The notes under the pieces: generated by a model
Databases searched by the model: none
Told to the model about the DNA's origin: nothing
Seen by the model: the letters and a program-made list of their open reading frames with translations, nothing else
Assembly (NCBI RefSeq): GCF_019754945.1
Contig: NZ_JAEUWU010000002.1
Location: 62,001-126,000, forward strand
Length of the DNA: 64,000 nucleotides
Source: Corynebacterium pseudokroppenstedtii
GTDB lineage: Bacteria > Actinomycetota > Actinomycetes > Mycobacteriales > Mycobacteriaceae
Reading direction: 5' to 3'
Program-made: the position numbers and the translations under genes
Shown: positions 34,844 to 43,771 of the stretch, piece by piece
Numbering within the stretch: the first letter of the stretch is position 1
Layout: every line of letters starts with the position of its first letter

Positions 34844-35686
34844 TTAGCGCTTCTTGTTCTTGTTGCTGCGGCGGCGGCGCACAATCAGGCCATCGCTCGG
34901 GCGGTTTGGCTTGCGGGTACGTCCCTCTGGCTGGCCCCACGGGGAAACCGGGTGGCGTCCACCGGAGGACTTGCCCTCGCCACCACCGTGCGGGTGGTCG
35001 ACGGGGTTCATGACGACACCGCGGACGGTCGGGCGGACGCCCTTCCAGCGCATACGGCCGGCCTTGCCCCAGCGGATGTTGATCTGGTCAGCGTTTCCGA
35101 CCTCACCGACGGTGGCGCGGCAACGCCCGTCAACGCGACGGATTTCGGAGGACGGCATACGCAGGATGGCGTACTTGCCTTCCTTACCCAGCAGCTGAAT
35201 GGAGGAACCAGCGGAGCGGGCGAGCTTGGCGCCGCCACCCGGCTTGAGCTCCACAGCATGGATGGTTGTACCGGTCGGGATGTTGCGCAGCGGCAGGTTG
35301 TTACCCACCTTGATGTCAGCGTTGGCGCCGGACTCAACAACGGTGCCCTGCTTCAGGTTGCGAGGCGCGATGATGTAGCGCTTCTCGCCATCGAAGTAGT
35401 GCAGCAGCGCGATGTTGGCCGTGCGGTTCGGGTCGTACTCGATGTGAGCGACCTTGGCCGGCACACCGTCTTTGTCGTTACGACGGAAGTCGATCAGACG
35501 GTACTGGCGTTTGTGTCCACCGCCCTTGTGGCGTGTGGTGATGTGGCCGTGTACGTTGCGGCCACCGGTCTTGTGCAGCGGGCGCAGCAGAGACTTCTCA
35601 GGGGTAGAGCGAGTGAGCTCATCGAACCCGGAGACAGAGCTCTGGCGGCGACCCGGCGTAGTCGGCTTGTATTTACGAATAGCCAT
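34844..35686 (-). CDS. rplB: 50S ribosomal protein L2
   Basis: L2, 280 residues, essential for subunit joining and peptidyl transfer. Full length, with [19 protein letters not shown] at the start, the SH3-like and OB parts, and the conserved [13 protein letters not shown] loop near the C-terminus that carries the functionally important His. Confidence 0.98.
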   Translation of the reverse strand: MAIRKYKPTTPGRRQSSVSGFDELTRSTPEKSLLRPLHKTGGRNVHGHITTRHKGGGHKRQYRLIDFRRNDKDGVPAKVAHIEYDPNRTANIALLHYFDGEKRYIIAPRNLKQGTVVESGANADIKVGNNLPLRNIPTGTTIHAVELKPGGGAKLARSAGSSIQLLGKEGKYAILRMPSSEIRRVDGRCRATVGEVGNADQINIRWGKAGRMRWKGVRPTVRGVVMNPVDHPHGGGEGKSSGGRHPVSPWGQPEGRTRKPNRPSDGLIVRRRRSNKNKKR

Positions 35687-35708
35687 GACTTAGTCCTAAC
35701 TGTCCGCC

Positions 35709-36014
35709 TTAAGAGGCAGAACCGCCGAAGATGTCGATGGGATCACTACCGGCTGCCAGCGTCACCATTGCGCGCTTGGTTGACTTGCGACGGCCGTAGC
35801 CGAAGCGGGTGCGCTTGGTCTTGCCCTCACGGTTGAGGGTGTTGACGCTGGAAACCTTCACGCCGAAGATCTTTTCCACGGCGATCTTGATTTGTGTCTT
35901 GTTGGAGTCCGGGCGGACGAGGAAGGTGTAAGTGCCTTGCTCCATCAGGCCGTAGGACTTCTCGGAGACAACCGGTGCGATGATGATGTCGCGGGGGTTA
36001 TTTAAGTCGCTCAC
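35709..36014 (-). CDS. rplW: 50S ribosomal protein L23
   Basis: L23, 101 residues, at the exit tunnel and docking site for trigger factor and [29 protein letters not shown] and [17 protein letters not shown] are typical. It overlaps the rplD stop by 4 bases. Confidence 0.97.
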   Translation of the reverse strand: MSDLNNPRDIIIAPVVSEKSYGLMEQGTYTFLVRPDSNKTQIKIAVEKIFGVKVSSVNTLNREGKTKRTRFGYGRRKSTKRAMVTLAAGSDPIDIFGGSAS

Positions 36015-36670
36015 TTGCTCTCCTCCTTCGTCTCGGCGCCGGTAGCGCGCTCAATGAAGGCGTTGAGGGCCTCGACAGAGAACACGAGATCGTCCGAGTT
36101 GAGGACGTCGTAGGTGTTCAGCTGGTCGCTCGGCAGGATGTGAACGTTCGGGAGGTTACGTGCACTCTTGATGGAGTTGACGTCCTCGCGACCGAGCACA
36201 ACGAGTACCGACTTGCGGTCTGTGAGGCGCTCGATGAAAGTACGAGCGGCTTTCGTTGAGGGGGTCTGTCCTGGGACGAGGTCCTCGACCACGTGAATGC
36301 GGTCGTGACGTGCCCGGTCGGACAGAGCGCCGCGCAGTGCGGCTGCCTTCATTTTCTTAGGCGTGCGCTGGTCGTAGTCACGCGGCTGCGGACCGTGAAC
36401 AGTGCCACCGCCGGTGAACTGGGGTGCACGGATGGACCCTTGGCGGGCACGACCCGTTCCCTTCTGACGGTAAGGCTTGCGGCCACCACCGCGGACCTGG
36501 CCGCGGGTCTTGGTGGCGTGGGTGCCCTGCCGACGTGATGCCAACTGTGCGGTGACAACTTGGTGCAGCAGCGGGGTGCTGACCTCGACGTCGAACACGG
36601 ACGACGGCAGCTCAACGGTGCCGTTGGTCGATCCGTCAGCGGTGTGGACATCTAGCGTTAGATTGCTCAT
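36011..36670 (-). CDS. rplD: 50S ribosomal protein L4
   Basis: L4, 219 residues; its extended loop ([25 protein letters not shown] region) lines the exit tunnel. In some bacteria L4 represses the S10 operon. It overlaps rplC by 4 bases and rplW by 4 bases, so translation is coupled. Confidence 0.97.
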   Translation of the reverse strand: MSNLTLDVHTADGSTNGTVELPSSVFDVEVSTPLLHQVVTAQLASRRQGTHATKTRGQVRGGGRKPYRQKGTGRARQGSIRAPQFTGGGTVHGPQPRDYDQRTPKKMKAAALRGALSDRARHDRIHVVEDLVPGQTPSTKAARTFIERLTDRKSVLVVLGREDVNSIKSARNLPNVHILPSDQLNTYDVLNSDDLVFSVEALNAFIERATGAETKEESK

Positions 36671-37323
36671 GCGTGTGCACCGCCCTTCACTGCGGTCTTG
36701 ACGGTAACGAGGCCACCACGGATGCCGGGGACTGCGCCCTTGATAAGCAGCAGGTTCGAGTCAGCATCCACCTTGAACAGCTTGAGGTTCTGTGTGGTGA
36801 CGCGGTTATTACCCATGCGGCCAGCCATACGGGTGCCCTTGAAGACGCGGCCCGGGGTGGCGCAGGCGCCGATGCCACCGACGCGGCGGTGGGCAGCCTG
36901 GTTACCGTGGGCAGCGCCCTGGCCGGCGAAGCCGTGGCGCTTCATTGCGCCGGCGAAGCCGTGGCCGCGGGTGGTGCCGGTGACGTCGACAAACTTGACA
37001 TCGCCGAAAAGCTCGACGGTGACGTCCTGTCCGACTTCGTAGTCGGAGACGTCATCCATGCGGATTTCGGTGACGTAGCGACGTGGCGTCACTCCGGCTT
37101 TTGCGAAGTGGCCGCTTTGTGGCTTGTTTACTTTACGGGGGTCAATATCGCCATAGGCGATCTGGATGGCGCTGTAGCCATCCTTTTCTTCGGTGCGAAT
37201 CTGGGTCACGACGCACGGCCCTGCTTCGACGACGGTGACCGGCACAACGCGGTTGTCTTCGTCGAAGACCTGGGTCATGCCGAGCTTGGTGCCCAGAATG
37301 CCCTTGATCTGATTTTCACTCAT
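36667..37323 (-). CDS. rplC: 50S ribosomal protein L3
   Basis: L3, 218 residues, near the peptidyl-transferase centre. The ATG of [20 protein letters not shown] with a GGAG site is used; a frame 10 codons longer runs into rps[22 protein letters not shown] and [13 protein letters not shown] are diagnostic. Confidence 0.97.
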   Translation of the reverse strand: MSENQIKGILGTKLGMTQVFDEDNRVVPVTVVEAGPCVVTQIRTEEKDGYSAIQIAYGDIDPRKVNKPQSGHFAKAGVTPRRYVTEIRMDDVSDYEVGQDVTVELFGDVKFVDVTGTTRGHGFAGAMKRHGFAGQGAAHGNQAAHRRVGGIGACATPGRVFKGTRMAGRMGNNRVTTQNLKLFKVDADSNLLLIKGAVPGIRGGLVTVKTAVKGGAHA

Positions 37324-37349
37324 TGATTCTTCTCCGCTACGGTCCAGGC

Positions 37350-37655
37350 TCACTGAATGTTCACGTCGACGCTTGCCGGAAGGTCGATGCGCATAAGTGC
37401 GTCAACGGTCTTCGGGGTAGGGTCGATGATGTCGATCAGGCGCTTGTGCGTGCGCATCTCGAAGTGCTCACGCGAGTCCTTATATTTGTGCGGAGAACGA
37501 ATAACACAGTAAACGTTCTTTTCTGTCGGCAGCGGTACCGGGCCAACTACAGTTGCGCCGGTACGAGTGACCGTCTCCACGATCTTGCGCGCCGAGGCGT
37601 CGATTGCCTCGTGGTCGTAGGCCTTGAGCCTAATGCGGATTTTTTGTCCCGCCAC
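37350..37655 (-). CDS. rpsJ: 30S ribosomal protein S10
   Basis: S10, 101 residues, the first gene of the operon; S10 also takes part in antitermination as NusE. The GTG of [16 protein letters not shown] has GAGG seven bases upstream and gives the standard length. [37 protein letters not shown] is unaltered family sequence; [11 protein letters not shown] corresponds to the loop with tigecycline-linked changes in other species. Confidence 0.97.
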   Translation of the reverse strand: MAGQKIRIRLKAYDHEAIDASARKIVETVTRTGATVVGPVPLPTEKNVYCVIRSPHKYKDSREHFEMRTHKRLIDIIDPTPKTVDALMRIDLPASVDVNIQ

Positions 37656-37740
37656 GCTTGTCCTCATTCCTAGCATCAATCCTTCCTGGTGCAGCGTGTA
37701 CTGCGTCATTCCGGATCTGCTTGTCTTTACTTACATTGTC

Positions 37741-37754
37741 CGTCAGCGCTGACG
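37741..37754. promoter_or_regulatory. Perfect 14-bp palindrome upstream of rpsJ
   Basis: CGTCAGCGCTGACG is its own reverse complement. It is 86 bases upstream of the rpsJ GTG, in the likely promoter region of the S10 operon. It could be an operator; no regulator is known to me for it. Confidence 0.35.
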
Positions 37755-38521
37755 CCCGCTTGGAAGCCGGCACAGTGCCAGTATGTGCATGTGATGACGA
37801 TCCCCCCATTGAGCGGTGCGAACGCACGGCTACACGTGGCTCGCTCCGTCGCTATTCACGCTAACCGACATGTCTCTATGCCGTGACCGCGTGAGGATCA
37901 GGATCGGATCAATGCAGGGAAAGAGGCTCCGCTACCCGCTTTTCATCAATATTGTCGACGAATGGGCTGCGGTCTTTTTCCTACTGCCGCTGTGTATTTG
38001 CCATGCTCCCGGCTTGGTTCTGTGGAGGGCGTGTCGCCTTCTCATCCAGTCAGCACCGCGGTCTTATCCCGCCGGTTACGCTTCCTCAGATTCTCTACGA
38101 CATCACATGTTGTCGTAGTAACGGGCCATGAGACCCATGCGAATCCGAGCGCACTACGGAGGAGTTTGACCACCGTGGATCATGCTCACTTCACCAGCGA
38201 TGCCTTACCGGTCATCGGTAGTTTCCTTCGCTCTGCGCCGTAACGCACGCTGGCTGACATACGTCGATAGTTCGTATGAACAGGTTATTGCGTGGTTTTC
38301 ACTGCAGACGATGAACTTTCCGGTGTTGCGGGGTGCATCGTGTTAAAGCAACCCGAGTATTAAAACACGTTTACGGACCATGCGCAAACTCTCTTTTCCC
38401 AGGAGGGGAAAACATAATCACAGGTAGAGCTCTGTGCGGTTAGCTGACAATCGACGTCAGATAATCCGGGCGTGGCGACGCCTTCCGCGCGCACCGTTGT
38501 CAGCGGGGTATACGACAAACG

Positions 38522-38771
38522 GGTTATACGCCAAAACGTGTCCGCGTGCCGGAAAACTGTGGGGGTATATCGGTGTCTTTTGTGAAAACTGCCGGGGAAT
38601 ATGGGCGAAAAATGGCCGAAAATGGACCATATACCCCCACACTTTTATTTTTGGGCGCATATTCGCCCGCAGTTTTGGGCTCTAGGTGTAGTTTCCCTGC
38701 AGTTTTCCGTCTACCGGCTCCTTCATCCGCGCGTCGGTGCTTCGCACCCCAGGATTCTGTCCGCACCGCCT
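38522..38771. repeat. Dispersed intergenic dyad repeat, copy 1
   Basis: Units of an 18-nt motif (AAAACTGCGGGGGTATAT type) lie at 38553-38570 and 38585-38602 in one orientation, then in the opposite orientation at 38629-38646, 38659-38676 and 38689-38706. The centre (38603-38628) is GGGCGAAAAATGGCC then GAAAATGGACC. The outer flanks GGTTATACG (38522) and CTGTCCGCACCGCC (38757-38770) are shared with copy 2. The inner pair can fold into a long hairpin with a 26-base loop. Confidence 0.85.
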
Positions 38772-39140
38772 TCTGTCGTATTAGCCGCGCATTACCCATG
38801 TCAGCGACGGCACACACCACTCGCGGGCGTCAAGCGTCGACAATAAGAACGCGGCTCAACTTCGGCCATATTCGCCGACCATATTCGTCGGCCAAAACCA
38901 CCCAGACCAACGTCGGCAATAATCTCGCTATGTCCGTGGGAGGGCATTGGGAAGGTATTATCAATAAGGGGATCAGCGCGGGATCAGCACGAGTGCTGCA
39001 AAAGTTGGGAAAGAAATTAAATAACGCTCCGATTACAACTGCAGGTTCGAAGCTATTTTGTCGTTCCGCGGGGCCGAGCTTCGCTAGAAAATCTACGTTT
39101 TGGCTGGACACGGCCCAAAAACATATTTATACTAACAACG

Positions 39141-39174
39141 TTGAGATGATCTCAATAGGCAAACTAAGGCTTAG
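39141..39174. promoter_or_regulatory. Two palindromes in the Asp23 operon promoter region
   Basis: TTGAGAT-G-ATCTCAA (39141-39155) is a perfect 7+1+7 palindrome; CTAAG-G-CTTAG (39164-39174) is a second one, 8 bases on. They lie 70-105 bases before the GTG of the Asp23 gene. They look like operator sites for a stress regulator that is not identified here. Confidence 0.5.
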
Positions 39175-39244
39175 TACTTTGTCGGTACTTTTCGGCCGAT
39201 CATCCCATCTTGTTAGAAGCTAACCATCCTTTAAGGAGATTTTC

Positions 39245-39751
39245 GTGAGCGACTCGTCCAACAAACAGAACAACGGCAGCAAGGGCTCCAAGGATCTCGC
39301 TAAGTCACAGTCCTCATCCGTGGCTCAGAGCGACAACTCCTCCGCCCTCCAGACCGAGCACGGTCAGACCGTCGTTGCAGACACAGTTGTCTCCAAGATC
39401 GCCGGCATGGCAGCCCGCGAAGTTTCTGGCGTTCACGACCTCGGTGGTGGCACCGCTCGCATGGTCGGCGCACTGCGTGAGCGCATCCCGGGTGGCCGCG
39501 TCAACGTCCAGCAGGGTATTTCGGTAGAGGTCGGTGACCGCCAGGCAGCCGTCGACATCTCCATCGTCGCTGAGTACGGTGTTGCCATCCACGAGCTCGC
39601 AGAGGCCATCCGCAAGAACATCATCGTTTCCGTCGAAGCCATGACCGGCCTCGAGGTCACCGAAGTCAACGTCACCGTTCACGACGTCCACCTGGACATC
39701 GATGACGACGACGAGGACGACGACGAGCAAGAGCAGCCCCGCGTCCAGTAG
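39245..39751 (+). CDS. Asp23/Gls24 family envelope stress protein
   Basis: A 168-residue Asp23/Gls24 protein. The core (~40-145) reads VADTVVSKIAGMAAREVSGVHDLGGG, VEVGDRQAAVDISIVAEYGVAIHELAEAIRKNI and VEAMTGLEVTEVNVTVHDVHL, all standard. The N-terminus is Ser/Lys-rich and the C-terminus a run of Asp/Glu. In staphylococci Asp23 is a membrane-tethered protein tied to cell-envelope homeostasis. The GTG has AAGGAG eight bases upstream. It heads a six-gene operon with the membrane partners usual for this family. Confidence 0.93.
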   Translation: MSDSSNKQNNGSKGSKDLAKSQSSSVAQSDNSSALQTEHGQTVVADTVVSKIAGMAAREVSGVHDLGGGTARMVGALRERIPGGRVNVQQGISVEVGDRQAAVDISIVAEYGVAIHELAEAIRKNIIVSVEAMTGLEVTEVNVTVHDVHLDIDDDDEDDDEQEQPRVQ

Positions 39752-39872
39752 GAATCGCTACTGACCTTTTATGGATGCTCCGGTATAAGTAGCCTTATCC
39801 GGCAGCAGCCGTACACGCGCAGGCAAAATAGTGCAGCCATAACAGTGCAGACATAGCAATGGAAAGGATCCT

Positions 39873-40337
39873 GTGAGCACTTCCCGCTCCTCACAACAAG
39901 GCCACCGCACGTCCGCTGGCTCACGCGAGGGCAAGGATTACACGCAGGACCCCGCCTACATATCGCAACGTCGCACACTGATCCGTCGCTATCACCCCGA
40001 TCGCGGCGGAGATGCACAAGTGTTCATCCGTAAACTCGACGAACTCGACCGCGAATGGGCGGATCGGTACGCTCCCACTCCTCGTCCTACGACGTCGATG
40101 GGGGCGAACTGGGATCGAGCACAAGATATCGCCCGTCGACACACCGATGCCGACGGCCATCTTGATGCTGGAGCTGCAGCCGCAGCGGCTGTGGCGGTCT
40201 CCGCACCCACCGCTCGACGCGTGGTCAAGCGCATACGTCGAGTGACTCGACGGACGACACGCGCGGTACGGACCCACTTGCCGAAAGGTATGCCGGGCGC
40301 AGTGAGGTACGCCTCGACTAGTACGCGGCCCCGGTAA
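39873..40337 (+). CDS. J-domain-like protein with HPD motif in the Asp23 operon
   Basis: A 154-residue protein. Residues ~28-65 (ISQRRTLIRRYHPDRGGDAQVFIRKLDELDREW) resemble helix II, the HPD loop (41-43) and helix III of a DnaJ J-domain; helix I is short or missing. The rest is an Ala-rich helix (~98-113) and a very basic Arg/Thr/Lys tail. J-domains stimulate Hsp70 ATPase, so it may link DnaK to this stress operon, or the motif may be a degenerate remnant. The GTG start has GGAAAGGATC upstream. It lies 121 bases after the Asp23 gene and 101 before the next. I know no named family for it. Confidence 0.65.
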   Translation: MSTSRSSQQGHRTSAGSREGKDYTQDPAYISQRRTLIRRYHPDRGGDAQVFIRKLDELDREWADRYAPTPRPTTSMGANWDRAQDIARRHTDADGHLDAGAAAAAAVAVSAPTARRVVKRIRRVTRRTTRAVRTHLPKGMPGAVRYASTSTRPR

Positions 40338-40438
40338 CAACGTCGGCGCTCCGGTAGCACTCCACAGAAGGCGCAGATTGCGAGTCCACCCAACCCTCCT
40401 ATCCTTCATGGAAGGATCTTCACCAGGAAGGTGAAATC

Positions 40439-40627
40439 ATGAAATACGCAACTCCCATTGGTGTCGTCGTCGGCTTCATGCTGGCGCTCGCCATCATGCT
40501 CCAGGGATTTTCCGGCTTCCTCCTTGTGCTCGTATTCTGCGCTATCGGAGGCCTAGCCGGAGCACAATATGACGGTCTCATAGACCTGCGTTCGCTGCTT
40601 CGTAGCGGCGGACGAGGCAGGGGCTAA
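40439..40627 (+). CDS. Small membrane protein, DUF2273-like
   Basis: A 62-residue protein with two membrane helices (about 4-22 and 25-44) and a short basic tail (LRSGGRGRG). Size, topology and place after an Asp23 gene match the DUF2273 small membrane proteins that accompany Asp23 in Gram-positive bacteria, where they probably help anchor it. The ATG has GGAAGG nine bases upstream. It is 2 bases before the next gene. Confidence 0.8.
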   Translation: MKYATPIGVVVGFMLALAIMLQGFSGFLLVLVFCAIGGLAGAQYDGLIDLRSLLRSGGRGRG

Positions 40628-40629
40628 AT

Positions 40630-41949
40630 ATGCCTCAACCCTCCACAGTTATCTCCGAGAAAGCCGTGGGCCGGATTGTTGAGCAAGCACTAGCATCCGT
40701 TCCCGGGTGCATTCGTCACGCAAGTGGACTGGACAAAGTCACGGGGCGCGAACTCCCCCGCTGGGAGATCGACCTCGACTCCGAGAACCGCGCCATGTCC
40801 ATCGTGGCGCAGATCGCCGTTCGGTGGCCGTCGCCGGTCACGGAAGTTGCCGCCACCGCGCGGCAAGCGCTGCACGCCTGGGTCGAGCGATACACGGACA
40901 TTCCCGTTATCAAGGCCGACGTGGCCGTCGCAGCGGTTGTTCCGGGTGACGTCGATAACTCCCAGCCGACGCGCGTGACCTCTGAGGACATTGCGGCACG
41001 CCAACACGAGCCCAGCATTGAGGCCGTGACGGCGTCGCCACTAGAGACGCGGGAAGTCACGACGAACAGGCAAGTGACGTCGCTTCTACACCCGAAGCCG
41101 TTTGGAGATGTCACCCTCACGCCCGTGCACGTCAACCGGACTGCTACCGAGCTCATCCATCCGCAGCACACGCGGATCGAACCGTTCAAGGACGTCGTTG
41201 CGCATCGCACGCCGGTCATGCCGGTGCCGCCGGTGCACACGCGGAAGGAACTGACTCCGATCTCGGTGAACAGCACCGATGTTCAGTCTCCGGTGACACC
41301 TGAGCCGATTAGGCCCACTATCTATCCGTCGGTTGATCGCACGCCCGTCGTACATGTGGATACCTCCGCTAAACCACGGAAGACCGAGCGCATTGTTACG
41401 CATTCGCGCCCGGTGGAGCCTCCGCTGACTCCGACGCCGATCACGCCGAGCATCATGCCGACCGCGAAGCGCATTCCGGTCACGCACTTGGTGGGAGAGA
41501 TCGGGCCTCGACGCACCGACCCCATCGTGGTGGAGTCCATGCCCGTCGAGTCGGTTCGTGCGTACCCGCTGAAGCCGTCCCCGATCACCGTCGATAAGAC
41601 CGAGGTCACCCACCCGAAGGCCCCCGAAACCCCTGTTGACCAGCACAAGGTCATGCAGGCGTTGGAGGACGACGAGAAGCAGGCTGTTGCCCATGCTCGT
41701 GCAGGCTGGCCGCAGCCCTTCGCGGAGTCCGATGCGACGAAGAAGCGGAAGGCCAAGGAAGCCGAGCGTGCTGCCCGGGCGCAGCGCCGTCGTGAGCGCG
41801 ACGCGCGGAAGATCCGGACGGTTGTGTCTCCCGGGACGGTGTATCCGTCGACAGTCGGTACCCCAGGGGGCAAAACCCCCAGCTCAGACCGCAGCATTCC
41901 TGTGTTACGACGCGACGCTAATGATGGTTCGAGGAAGGGACAGAAGTAA
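40630..41949 (+). CDS. Asp23-like N-domain with long Pro/Thr/Val repeat region
   Basis: A 439-residue protein of unknown function. Residues ~8-105 look like a diverged Asp23 domain: AVGRIVEQALASVPGC, RWEIDLDSENRAMSIVAQIAVRWPSPVTEVAATARQALHAWV, then TDIPVIKADVAVAAV. Residues ~130-340 are degenerate repeats rich in Pro, Thr, Val and His with the pattern (T/R)x-P-V-x-(P/H)-x-x-P (for example HTRIEPFKDVVAHRTPVMP; RIVTHSRPVEPPLTPTPITP). A charged Lys/Arg/Glu helix (~370-400) follows. No signal peptide or membrane segment is seen, so it is cytoplasmic, perhaps a spacer-type partner of the Asp23 layer. Its stop overlaps the next start (TAATG). Confidence 0.7.
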   Translation: MPQPSTVISEKAVGRIVEQALASVPGCIRHASGLDKVTGRELPRWEIDLDSENRAMSIVAQIAVRWPSPVTEVAATARQALHAWVERYTDIPVIKADVAVAAVVPGDVDNSQPTRVTSEDIAARQHEPSIEAVTASPLETREVTTNRQVTSLLHPKPFGDVTLTPVHVNRTATELIHPQHTRIEPFKDVVAHRTPVMPVPPVHTRKELTPISVNSTDVQSPVTPEPIRPTIYPSVDRTPVVHVDTSAKPRKTERIVTHSRPVEPPLTPTPITPSIMPTAKRIPVTHLVGEIGPRRTDPIVVESMPVESVRAYPLKPSPITVDKTEVTHPKAPETPVDQHKVMQALEDDEKQAVAHARAGWPQPFAESDATKKRKAKEAERAARAQRRRERDARKIRTVVSPGTVYPSTVGTPGGKTPSSDRSIPVLRRDANDGSRKGQK

Positions 41950-42830
41950 TGGCTAAACACCAACTGAAACCCGAACACGAACCGACATCCGGCAACGCTC
42001 AGGCTGGAATTGGGCAATCCCGGGCCGACAACCCTGCCGGAAAAGCGGCGAAGTCCGCGAACGGGAAGGGCACTACGTCCGGGAAGGCCGAAACGAAGGC
42101 TGACAGCAAGGTGGCTGAGACGAAGGCGGACGCGAAGAACGCTGATGCGAAGACCGAGGCCAAGAAGGCTGATTCGAAAGCTGGCGCAACGCCGGCTAGC
42201 ACGAAGAAGGCTGACAGCACGAAGGCCGCACCGGCTGACGCAAAGAAGGCGGACGCCCCCACACAGAGCACCACTCCTAGCTGGAAGAAGCTGAGCTTCC
42301 GCCCGGCTAAGGAACCTCGGAAGTCGCCGAGGGCGCGTGGCTGGATGTTTATCCTTGGGCTGGTCTTCCTCGCCGGTGGTGCCGTCGGAATCCGGGAACT
42401 CCTCCTGGAAACCGACACGATCAGTGGACCGTCGTGGCTCCAACCGATCATCGATTGGCTCAGCCATGCTCACTGGGTTCAGATGTTCCTGATCATCGCC
42501 GTTATTGCGCTGATCCTGGGCCTCATCATTCTCATTGCTAGCCTTCGTCCTCGCACCAAGACGCACATCTTGATCGACAACGAAGCCTCCTTGTGGATGC
42601 GCCCTGTGGACATCGCCCGTGCCTGCAGCGCTCGTGCGAAAGACCAGCGTGGCGTGCTCAACGCCACCACCGTGGCAACTGCGAAGCGCGTCACTGTCAC
42701 TGTCACCGGCGACCCGGACGACCCCGGTTTGTCCGACCGCGTACACAAGGCATGTCGCCCCGTCGTTCAAGCGGTGTCTTCACAGCCGGATCTCAAGGTT
42801 CGGCTTGCCCGACCAAGGAGTGATCAATGA
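41949..42830 (+). CDS. Membrane protein of the Asp23 operon, DUF6286-like
   Basis: A 293-residue protein. The first ~115 residues are a Lys/Ala/Asp/Thr-rich low-complexity region with repeated ADxKK-type units (cytoplasmic). Two membrane helices follow (about 133-152 and 177-199), then a soluble domain (~205-290) with WMRPVDIARACSARAKDQRGVLNATTVATAKRVTVTVTG. This fits the DUF6286 proteins found beside actinobacterial Asp23 genes. It overlaps the preceding stop and the next gene (ATGA), so the operon is tightly coupled. Confidence 0.78.
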   Translation: MAKHQLKPEHEPTSGNAQAGIGQSRADNPAGKAAKSANGKGTTSGKAETKADSKVAETKADAKNADAKTEAKKADSKAGATPASTKKADSTKAAPADAKKADAPTQSTTPSWKKLSFRPAKEPRKSPRARGWMFILGLVFLAGGAVGIRELLLETDTISGPSWLQPIIDWLSHAHWVQMFLIIAVIALILGLIILIASLRPRTKTHILIDNEASLWMRPVDIARACSARAKDQRGVLNATTVATAKRVTVTVTGDPDDPGLSDRVHKACRPVVQAVSSQPDLKVRLARPRSDQ

Positions 42831-43381
42831 GCCACGGAAAGTCAATATTCCTCCGGATCATTATGATCCTGGTCGCCGCCATCCTCATCGCAGGCGGTCT
42901 ATGGGGCATCGGCCTAGCCTTGCACCTCACCCCGGCCGAAAAGCTCGGTGAGTACGCTGACACCAGCTTCTGGGGCACGTTGACGGATAAGTCCTGGTAC
43001 CCGACGGTGCTTGGTGTGGCGTCGGCAATCCTGATTCTTCTTGGTCTCTGGTTCTGGTGGTTGATTATCGATCGCCGTCGCGTCACCAAGGTGGAAGCAA
43101 AAGAATCTGCCGACAACGGACGAGTCACCGTTCGGCTGGACGATATCGCGTCCGCTGTGTCGCAGGATCTCACCCGTTACGACGGTATTGCGGACTGTAA
43201 ATACCGCTCTGAGGTGGACCGTGGCCAGAAGGTGCTGACGATGACGTTGCGGTGCGACTCGCATGCCGATCTGGATCATGTGCGGGGCGAGTGCCGCCAA
43301 GCAGCGTCGGATATCGTTTCTGCGCTCCCCCAGGAAGATGTGGATACGCGATTCCTCATCCATCTGGATAAAGCGAGCTAG
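42827..43381 (+). CDS. AmaP-like membrane anchor protein of the Asp23 operon
   Basis: A 184-residue protein with two membrane helices (about 8-30 and 61-82), a short extracytoplasmic loop and a cytoplasmic domain (DNGRVTVRLDDIASAVSQDL, KVLTMTLRCDSHADLDHVRGECRQAASDIV). The plan matches AmaP, the membrane anchor of Asp23. It is the last gene of the operon; a strong terminator stands 62 bases past the stop. Confidence 0.78.
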   Translation: MSHGKSIFLRIIMILVAAILIAGGLWGIGLALHLTPAEKLGEYADTSFWGTLTDKSWYPTVLGVASAILILLGLWFWWLIIDRRRVTKVEAKESADNGRVTVRLDDIASAVSQDLTRYDGIADCKYRSEVDRGQKVLTMTLRCDSHADLDHVRGECRQAASDIVSALPQEDVDTRFLIHLDKAS

Positions 43382-43442
43382 CGTCGCCTGAAGTGCTTCT
43401 CGGGCTTTTTCGGCCCCGGGCACACGGGTTTTCGACGTAACG

Positions 43443-43483
43443 CCGGCTGATCACTTACTCGGTAGTTGATCAGCCGGTTTTTT
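43443..43483 (+). terminator. Terminator of the Asp23 operon
   Basis: An 11-bp perfect stem, CCGGCTGATCA (43443-43453) with TGATCAGCCGG (43467-43477), 13-base loop, followed by six T (43478-43483). Confidence 0.9.
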
Positions 43484-43575
43484 CATGTGCGCGAATGGAT
43501 CGACGACAACCGCACGGTACAAGCGTCGGCGTTGACCGTCGCTATCAGCGTCGGGGGAAACAGCGCGAGACCGGT

Positions 43576-43621
43576 GTCGGCAATAAGTGCGCCGTCGGCA
43601 CCAGCGTCGGCAATAAATGCG
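43576..43621. repeat. Direct repeats of a GTCGGCAATAA motif
   Basis: GTCGGCAATAAGTGCG (43576-43591) and GTCGGCAATAAATGCG (43606-43621) are exactly 30 bases apart, with a partial unit GTCGGCACC between. AGCGTCGG occurs again upstream (about 43526 and 43549). GTCGGCAATAA also appears once near 38912. Meaning unknown. Confidence 0.6.
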
Positions 43622-43771
43622 CATTTAATATGTGAGTTATTTCTCTTCCCGCTACCCCGGGTTTTCCTCACCAGCGTGGAACAATAAAGTCAAGGTCGCC
43701 TTCCTTAGCGTGGCCTGAAGCGTGACCTGAGCGTACACAGACAAAACATACGGCCAGCACAAGGAGAAGAA

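Larger units (their letters stand above)
37656..39244. other. Gene-free 1.6-kb stretch between the S10 and Asp23 operons
   Basis: No open frame here has a ribosome site, codon use or family features of a real gene; the longest ones (about 90-220 codons) run through the repeat or opposite each other. The stretch holds the S10 promoter region with a 14-bp palindrome (37741-37754), a copy of a dispersed repeat (38522-38771) and palindromes before the Asp23 operon (39141-39174). The part 37800-38500 holds nothing recognisable. Confidence 0.6.
43382..43771. other. Intergenic, 390 bp
   Basis: Holds the operon terminator (43443-43483), a set of GTCGG-based direct repeats (43520-43621) and the promoter region of the methyltransferase gene. 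No gene is seen. Confidence 0.6.

Noticed and set aside
37816..38243. Small plus-strand open frames upstream of rpsJ
   Set aside because: No ribosome sites, mutually overlapping frames, no family-like sequence.
38522..38771. Short units about 30 bases apart that resemble a CRISPR array
   Set aside because: Units are in both orientations around a centre, number only four or five, and there is no cas gene or run of unique spacers.
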